The notes beneath the pieces were generated by a model. That model was given only the letters and a program-made list of their open reading frames with translations, ran no database searches and was not told the DNA's origin. The position numbers and the translations under genes are program-made. From Pelagibacteraceae bacterium AG-345-F21 (GTDB taxonomy: Bacteria > Pseudomonadota > Alphaproteobacteria > Pelagibacterales > Pelagibacteraceae), in the NCBI GenBank assembly GCA_003281795.1, contig QCAW01000004.1:1-64000 (forward strand): 64,000 nucleotides of DNA. The letters are read 5' to 3'. This document shows positions 30,054 to 36,167 of this stretch, one piece after another. Numbering within the stretch: position 1 is the first letter of the stretch; each line of letters opens with the position of its first letter.

Positions 30054-30509
30054 ATGAAAATCAAAGCCTTCACTTTAATAGAACTCCTCGTCGTTGTAGC
30101 CATCATCGGTATTCTTGCAGCTGTGGGTGTTACGACGTTTAATGGGTTTCAAGAGAAGGCTAAAGTTTCTACCGTAAAAGCAAATCATGCTGCTCTTAGA
30201 ATTTATATTATAGGCGAATTACAAAAATGTAATCTTGGTGAAACAAAAGTTATGAGTGGTTATTTGACATGTTCAGAGAGATTTACTGCGCTTAAAGTGA
30301 CACTAGCAACAAGAGACTCTTTAAGTGGAAACTTTAAAAATCCTTACGATCAAATTACTGATGTAGCAGTTAAAATGAGCAGCAAGAATTATTGTAGATC
30401 AGATGAGGAGGGAAATAATATGCTTAATGATGATGGTTATTTACTAACAATAAGATCATGCACAAAAAGAGACACAACGTTAATTGAAGATAAAATTTAT
30501 ATAGAGTAA
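30054..30509 (+). CDS. Type IV pilin-like protein 6
   Basis: MKIKAFTLIELLVVVAIIGILAAVGVTTFNGFQEKAK. Confidence 0.88.
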   Translation: MKIKAFTLIELLVVVAIIGILAAVGVTTFNGFQEKAKVSTVKANHAALRIYIIGELQKCNLGETKVMSGYLTCSERFTALKVTLATRDSLSGNFKNPYDQITDVAVKMSSKNYCRSDEEGNNMLNDDGYLLTIRSCTKRDTTLIEDKIYIE

Positions 30510-30513
30510 CTAA

Positions 30514-30565
30514 TAGGATAATCTGGGAGGACTAGGAGCAAACTAGGAGATAGAGACGGAAAATA
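30514..30565 (+). repeat. Iteron block R2 (P-arm-like)
   Basis: taggataatctgggagg actaggagcaa (30531) actaggagata (30542) gagacggaaaat; first iteron 103 bp before tRNA copy 2. Confidence 0.8.
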
Positions 30566-30633
30566 AATTATTTTTACTTATTTAAAACACTTGTGTATTA
30601 ATATATTAACAATAATAACAAAAAGAACACAGT

Positions 30634-30672
30634 GCCCTCGTGGTGAAATTGGTAGACACAAAGGACTTAAAA
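30634..30672 (+). repeat. tRNA-Leu(UAA) 5'-half fragment, copy 2 (attP-like junction)
   Basis: 39 nt identical to the 5' end of the intact tRNA at 32007; flanked on both sides by iterons. Confidence 0.93.
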
Positions 30673-30711
30673 GCCGAGGGATAGAAGTTAAAGTCAGTCC
30701 ATAGTTGTCCA

Positions 30712-30727
30712 AGGTAGTCTAAAACAT
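30712..30727 (+). promoter_or_regulatory. Shared downstream motif, copy 2 (aggtagtctaaaacat)
   Basis: Begins exactly 40 bp after the copy-2 tRNA-fragment end. Confidence 0.6.
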
Positions 30728-30792
30728 CCCATAAAATTACAGAACTTCAATTTAGCTTTAAATTAATATTAAAAAATAAGGTTTATTATTTT

Positions 30793-30831
30793 GCTCAAAC
30801 TAGAGCAAGACTAGAGCATAGAGAGATAATA
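30793..30831 (+). repeat. Iteron block R3 (P'-arm-like)
   Basis: gctcaa actagagcaag (30799) actagagcata (30810) gagagataata; 127 bp after the copy-2 fragment end. Confidence 0.8.
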
Positions 30832-30847
30832 ATATATGGTTTTAATA

Positions 30848-31846
30848 ATGAAAAAACTTTTATGGATTATAGTTCTGGGTTTGTTGTTGAGCAGTAATGT
30901 TTATTCTAAAACAATAGTGGTAAAAGCTAATCCAGAAAAAGGTTTTCATTTTCCTTATTTATTAAAAACTTCAAAAAAAACTGTTGATGCTAATTATATA
31001 GTAGTAGAGTCAAATAACACTGGTGGTCATAATAAATCAATAAAAGGCATGACCAGTAAAGCTAAAAAATCTTTAGGTTGGGTTTTAGGTTCAAGCATTT
31101 CAAAAAAACTGAATTATCCAATGTTAATGCCTGTATTTCCAATGGCTACTAAAGAAATTGAAAAAGTACTAACTGATAAAAATAAATGGAAATATTATTT
31201 TCCTCAATTAGACAGCGATGTATTAAAAATAAATATCGATAAATATAAAAGGATTGATTTGCAATTAATTGCAATGATTGATGATGCTAGAGAAAGATTG
31301 TTAAAAGAAAATAATCAAAAAATTAATGAAAAAGTGATTATGGTAGGATTTTCATCATCATCTTTATTCTCTGCAAGATTTACTTTTTTACATCCCGAAA
31401 GAGTCTCTGTAGCTATTGGTGGAGGAATAGGAGGTTTACTACCTGTTCCAGCTGACAAAATTAATGGAATTGATGCAATATATCCAATCGGAACATACGA
31501 TTTTGAAAAAATTACTGGAAAAAAATTTGATTTGGAAGAATTTAAAAAAACTCCTCAATTTTATTATCAAGGCACAAAAGATAAATCAAATCCTTTTAGG
31601 AGAGGGGCTGAAGATTTAACAGATGAAGAATACGAAATAGTAAAAAAACTTTTTGTGGATGGTTTGCCTTTTGAAGACAAGCCTGTCTCCTTAAAAGTAA
31701 GTACCGCGATGTGGAATAATTCTCAAAAATATATTAATCAAATAGTAGATAATGTTAAATTTGAAAGTCCAAAAAATTTAAATCACGAAATAACTCCTAA
31801 AATGACAAGTAAAAGTACAGAATTTATTAAAGAAAATTTAAATTAA
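30848..31846 (+). CDS. Secreted alpha/beta hydrolase-like protein
   Basis: Signal peptide MKKLLWIIVLGLLLSSNVYS; GFSSSSLFSARFTFLHPERVS nucleophile-elbow-like motif; ATG 30848 preferred to 30836 for the signal peptide. Confidence 0.6.
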   Translation: MKKLLWIIVLGLLLSSNVYSKTIVVKANPEKGFHFPYLLKTSKKTVDANYIVVESNNTGGHNKSIKGMTSKAKKSLGWVLGSSISKKLNYPMLMPVFPMATKEIEKVLTDKNKWKYYFPQLDSDVLKINIDKYKRIDLQLIAMIDDARERLLKENNQKINEKVIMVGFSSSSLFSARFTFLHPERVSVAIGGGIGGLLPVPADKINGIDAIYPIGTYDFEKITGKKFDLEEFKKTPQFYYQGTKDKSNPFRRGAEDLTDEEYEIVKKLFVDGLPFEDKPVSLKVSTAMWNNSQKYINQIVDNVKFESPKNLNHEITPKMTSKSTEFIKENLN

Positions 31847-31894
31847 GTGAAAAAAATTTTATCAGTCATAGTTCACAGTTTAATTATAGGATAA
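31847..31894 (+). pseudogene. Second signal-peptide-like stub (VKKILSVIVHSLIIG)
   Basis: gtg start directly after the hydrolase stop, runs into iteron block R4; resembles the stub at 26544. Confidence 0.35.
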
Positions 31895-31935
31895 TATGGG
31901 AGAACTAGAGCATGACTAGAGCATTGGTAGATAAA
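31887..31935 (+). repeat. Iteron block R4 (P-arm-like)
   Basis: taggataatatgggaga actagagcatg (31904) actagagcatt (31915); first iteron 103 bp before tRNA copy 3. Confidence 0.8.
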
Positions 31936-32006
31936 TTAAAAAAATTTTACTTATTCCACTTGTTCAATTATAAATATTAGCATAAATACTCATGATATTC
32001 ACAAAT

Positions 32007-32092
32007 GCCCTCGTGGTGAAATTGGTAGACACAAAGGACTTAAAATCCTTGCCCTTTTGGGAGTGCCAGTTCGAGTCTGGCCGAGGGCACCA
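32007..32092 (+). tRNA. tRNA-Leu(UAA), intact, CCA encoded
   Basis: Class II tRNA with variable arm; anticodon loop CTTAAAA; acceptor GCCCTCG/CGAGGGC. Confidence 0.95.
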
Positions 32093-32100
32093 CTAAAACT

Positions 32101-32868
32101 ATGAACAAAATACATATTATTTCAGACACTAACAACAAATCAGTAAAAATTAAAAAATTTTTAATGAAGAAAATAAAAAATATTGAAATAAAAAAATCAA
32201 ACTTAGTTATTGTTATCGGTGGTGATGGATTTATGCTTCAAACTTTGAAAAAAAGTAAAAAAAAATCTTATTTATATTACGGAATTAATTCAGGAAATTA
32301 TGGATTTTTAATGAATAAATTTTCGAAGAAAAAAACTTTAAACAATATAACTAAAGCTAAAGTTGTTAAAATTTCACCTATAGAAATGAAAGTAAAAAGT
32401 AAAAATAAAATTAAAAAATGTTTAGCTATTAATGAAGTTTCTATTCTTAGGCAAAGTAGGCAGGCTGCATTTCTTTCTATTAAAAATGGGTATAAATATA
32501 TTATTAGAAAGTTGATTGCCGACGGTGTGTTAATTTCTACTCCGGCAGGAAGCACAGCATACAATATGTCAGTTCATGGTCCTATTTTAAATTTAAATTC
32601 AAAGAATATATCTATTGCGCCGATAAGTCCTTTTAGACCGAGAAGATGGAAGGGTAAAATAATGAGCGATAAGATAAAATTAATTATTAAAAATTTAAAC
32701 TCATCTAAAAGGCCAATTAGTGCTGTAGCTGATAATATTGAAGTAAGGAACGCTAAATCTATAGAAATTAAAATGAACCATCTTATCAAATTTAATTTGT
32801 TGTATGACACCAATAACAGTCTACAAAAAAAAATTAAGCTCGAACAATTAAGAAGGGAAATAAATTAA
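32101..32868 (+). CDS. nadK: NAD kinase
   Basis: IVIGGDGFMLQTL GGDG motif, YGINSGNYGFLMN, PAGSTAYNMS. Confidence 0.88.
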   Translation: MNKIHIISDTNNKSVKIKKFLMKKIKNIEIKKSNLVIVIGGDGFMLQTLKKSKKKSYLYYGINSGNYGFLMNKFSKKKTLNNITKAKVVKISPIEMKVKSKNKIKKCLAINEVSILRQSRQAAFLSIKNGYKYIIRKLIADGVLISTPAGSTAYNMSVHGPILNLNSKNISIAPISPFRPRRWKGKIMSDKIKLIIKNLNSSKRPISAVADNIEVRNAKSIEIKMNHLIKFNLLYDTNNSLQKKIKLEQLRREIN

Positions 32869-32870
32869 TC

Positions 32871-32946
32871 TGGTGCCCTCACACGGACTCGAACCGCGAA
32901 CCTATTGATTACAAATCAATTGCTCTACCAATTGAGCTATGAGGGC
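32871..32946 (-). tRNA. tRNA-Thr(UGU)
   Basis: Reverse complement gccctcatagctcaattggtagagcaattgatttgtaatcaat...gagggcacca; loop TTTGTAA. Confidence 0.94.
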
Positions 32947-33030
32947 TTCAAGAAGCTATTAAAATAGTTTTAATAATAATTCAAGTTATATCTAAATATT
33001 TTTTCCCTTTTATATTATTTAGTTATCATC

Positions 33031-34344
33031 TTATAAAATTTTAAAATAATAAACATTTGCGATAATAAGAAAAACTGACAAATACAAGATCAAAAATAAA
33101 GAATTTTGATTAGTTAGTTTTAATTTGGTTCTAAATAACAACAAAGCACAGATTGTTATAACTAAATCAAAATGCTCTTGCATCAGCGGCCAGTTAAATA
33201 ACGATAGAATAAAGAAAAAAGATAAAATTAAAAGATCTCTTATTTTTAATTCAATAAACAAAAAAATCACTAACCAAGAAAGAACAATCATCACATAAGT
33301 AAAAAATTCTTGTATCTTAAGATTATCGAAAAGAGTTATTGCCAATTTGTGCACAATGCCAAGACCCACCCAGTATTCATCTACAGTGTAAAATTTGTAG
33401 TCAACAGTATTGTATAAATATAATATGTAGATTAATGGAATTAGCAAAATAAAATAAGAAGTTTTATTTTTTATAAAATTTTTAATCGTCTTAAATAAGT
33501 TATTTTCTTTAAAAAATAATAATGGAAAGAGATAAAAACCAATAATAGTTGATGCATATCCCAAATGATAAAAATAAAAATCGTAAAGCAGCCTGTCTAT
33601 ATTTGTAATGGTATTAGGATTGGCATCTTGTGTTTTGCTAGGGACTACACCACCCCAAATATCGATTAAATAAACGTATGGTATAGCTAAAAATGAATAA
33701 GATAAAATAGTGTAAATTTTAAACCCTAAGTTTAGCTTTGAAACTATAATTTTTAAAAAAACTAATGCAGGTAAAAACAAGAACTTTTGGTCAAAATAAA
33801 TAGTAAGAGAACTAAAAAAAATTAATAAAAAAATATTTTTAAAATTTTTATTTCTTTCATCAAATTTTGTGACTATAAAGTAATAACAACTGATTAACAT
33901 AGTTATTATTGCATAATTAATTTCCATACCCCAGTAAGCCGTTGTTCTATAATAAGGACTAAGTAAAATAATTGATGATATTAAAAATAGGATTTCTTTG
34001 TTTGTGTTTTTAAATTTAACTTCTAGACATTTGTAAAGTATTATTGGCCCAATTAATGAGAAAATAAATATACTAAACCTATAGCTTTCATAATTATCCA
34101 TAAAAGGATTTAAATAAATATTTAATATGTATATTAAGGGAGTTCTATTACCAAAAAAATCTTCATCTTTAATAGCTTCTAAAAGATTTTTGTTTTGAAA
34201 AAGTTCAAAATTTTTCCATATCCAAGAAATATCTCCGTTATACCCTCCTGAACCAATTGAATTTTCATTTAAATAAAACCCGAAAAAGTAAGAGACGTAA
34301 ATTAGGAATGACAGTGAAATAAAAAAATTTTTTTGATTTATCAT
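33031..34344 (-). CDS. Polytopic membrane protein, unknown function (possibly surface-glycan related)
   Basis: 437 aa, many TM segments. Confidence 0.6.
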   Translation of the reverse strand: MINQKNFFISLSFLIYVSYFFGFYLNENSIGSGGYNGDISWIWKNFELFQNKNLLEAIKDEDFFGNRTPLIYILNIYLNPFMDNYESYRFSIFIFSLIGPIILYKCLEVKFKNTNKEILFLISSIILLSPYYRTTAYWGMEINYAIITMLISCYYFIVTKFDERNKNFKNIFLLIFFSSLTIYFDQKFLFLPALVFLKIIVSKLNLGFKIYTILSYSFLAIPYVYLIDIWGGVVPSKTQDANPNTITNIDRLLYDFYFYHLGYASTIIGFYLFPLLFFKENNLFKTIKNFIKNKTSYFILLIPLIYILYLYNTVDYKFYTVDEYWVGLGIVHKLAITLFDNLKIQEFFTYVMIVLSWLVIFLFIELKIRDLLILSFFFILSLFNWPLMQEHFDLVITICALLLFRTKLKLTNQNSLFLILYLSVFLIIANVYYFKIL

Positions 34345-34421
34345 TAGAATTTAGATATTTAATAATTCATATATAACAAATTAAAGCTATACTTAATTCA
34401 ATAAAAATTCTATAAGTAAAA

Positions 34422-35132
34422 ATGGATGAAATTCAAAAAAACCCTTTGATGAATTACTTAGAAATTAAAAAAATTTCTACCATTTATGATCCTAATGAAG
34501 TAATTATTAATTTAATTCTCTCTTTTATTTTAGGTTTAGTCATAAGCACTGTTTATAAAAAAACTCATAAGGGTCTTAGTTACTCTCAATCCTTCATGTT
34601 AACAAATGTATTTGTGACCGTAATTGTTTGCATGGTAATCATGATTATAGGGAACAATCTTGCTAGAGCCTTTGCTTTAGTTGGAGCTTTATCAATAATA
34701 AGATTTAGAACTGTGGTTAAAGATACAAAAGATACCGCATATATTTTTTGGTCATTAGCGTCTGGAATGGCCGCCGGTACTGGTAGCTATTTTTTAGCAA
34801 TAGCAGGAAATGTTATTTTAACAATTATTGCATTCATTTTATTTAAAACAAATTTTGGATCTATTGTAAAAAGCGAATTTATTTTGCAATTTAGAATAAA
34901 AAAAGCTGATCAAATTTTAACTAAGAAATACACATCCGTAATATCTAAATTCACAAAGTCTTCGACACTATTGAATTCAGAAACTTCAGCAGACAATGAG
35001 TCAATTAAAATTACTCTGGATATTTTGATGAAGGATGAAATGGATCAAAATATACTTATTTCGGAGATATCTGCAATAAAAGGCATTAGTGAGGTCATTA
35101 TAATAGCTGCAAAAACAGATGTTGATTATTAA
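34422..35132 (+). CDS. DUF4956-like membrane protein
   Basis: NLARAFALVGALSIIRFRTVVKDTKDTAYIFWSLASGMAAGTGSY. Confidence 0.75.
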   Translation: MDEIQKNPLMNYLEIKKISTIYDPNEVIINLILSFILGLVISTVYKKTHKGLSYSQSFMLTNVFVTVIVCMVIMIIGNNLARAFALVGALSIIRFRTVVKDTKDTAYIFWSLASGMAAGTGSYFLAIAGNVILTIIAFILFKTNFGSIVKSEFILQFRIKKADQILTKKYTSVISKFTKSSTLLNSETSADNESIKITLDILMKDEMDQNILISEISAIKGISEVIIIAAKTDVDY

Positions 35133-35143
35133 GAATTAAAAAA

Positions 35144-36166
35144 ATGGCTAAAAAAATTGCAAAGTATTTTTTAATATTTTTTACACTTTCTATTTTCTTT
35201 TTTATAATTTTTGTTTCTTTTAATTCAGAATTTAGAAGAAATATTTTATCTTATTCAATTGGTGGATATAAATTTTATCAAAAAATAATGATAAAAAATT
35301 CATTACCAGATGTTAAAAAAGCAAGCGATCAGTTAATTAAATATATTAATTTTACAAATTATCTCTCTTCTGAAGGAAAGAATAATTTTTTATTAAGCAC
35401 TTATCAAAATGCAGAATTAATTGAAGAGAAAATTTCAAACAAAAAAGATTATTTGTACTTTTCAAAAATAGTAAAAATTTTAAATGAAAAAGACCCAAAT
35501 TTATATCTTTCTAAAATTTGGAGCATAAAGATAGCTTTATTAAACAATAGACCAGATGAGGAAGTTAAGAAATTAATAAATTTAGCTATTAAATTAGCTC
35601 CAGCTCGTGAAGAAGCCTATAGAATAGGATTAAATTATTTTTCTAATAAAAATGATAATTTATATTTTAGAGGCTTGTGTAAGAAATATCATACCTTAAA
35701 TTTAGGAGGTACCACATCACAGTATATTCAACCTAACTTTTATGGCTTTACATTATCTAAATTTGCTATTGAACCTTTTTTTGAAAATCTTGAAGCTAAA
35801 TATTATATAAAAGAAGGAATTATTTTAGATGAGTTACAAAATTATATTTTTACTTTAGATATCCCAACGACAATTAAAGGAATTAATATACACACGAGTT
35901 TTTTGCCAGGGTCGAAAATTGAAATAGATAGTATAAATTTTACAAATAAAAATAATAATATTATTACTCTTCCCTTAAATTCTAGTTATATTAAAACTCA
36001 AAAGTCTTACCTCGAAACTCAAGGTAATAGTGTTTCGGTAATTGGAACTAACAACACAAATGAAGTAATATCAATAAATTTTGAAAAAACTTATAACTTT
36101 ATAAGCAAAATTAATATGAGACTAAAATTTTCTAGAATGCAATTGACCAATAAAACTGAGTGTTAA
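35144..36166 (+). CDS. Membrane-anchored protein of unknown function
   Basis: N-terminal TM, helical-repeat-like middle; in-line between DUF4956 and CotH-like genes. Confidence 0.6.
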   Translation: MAKKIAKYFLIFFTLSIFFFIIFVSFNSEFRRNILSYSIGGYKFYQKIMIKNSLPDVKKASDQLIKYINFTNYLSSEGKNNFLLSTYQNAELIEEKISNKKDYLYFSKIVKILNEKDPNLYLSKIWSIKIALLNNRPDEEVKKLINLAIKLAPAREEAYRIGLNYFSNKNDNLYFRGLCKKYHTLNLGGTTSQYIQPNFYGFTLSKFAIEPFFENLEAKYYIKEGIILDELQNYIFTLDIPTTIKGINIHTSFLPGSKIEIDSINFTNKNNNIITLPLNSSYIKTQKSYLETQGNSVSVIGTNNTNEVISINFEKTYNFISKINMRLKFSRMQLTNKTEC

Positions 36167-36167
36167 C

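Larger units (their letters stand above)
25295..30633 (+). mobile_element. Putative integrative cargo module 1 (no integrase present)
   Basis: Bounded by tRNA-Leu fragment copies 1 and 2; iterons inside both ends; all main cargo genes on the + strand. Confidence 0.7.
30634..32006 (+). mobile_element. Putative single-gene cargo module 2 (1373 bp)
   Basis: Between tRNA-Leu copies 2 and 3, iterons at both ends, one cargo ORF. Confidence 0.68.

Noticed and set aside
25321-32045. Group I intron in tRNA-Leu(UAA), as in cyanobacteria
   Set aside because: The fragments break in the anticodon loop, but the 3' half occurs only in the contiguous intact gene at 32007, and the intervening DNA is kilobases of protein genes without evident intron core elements.
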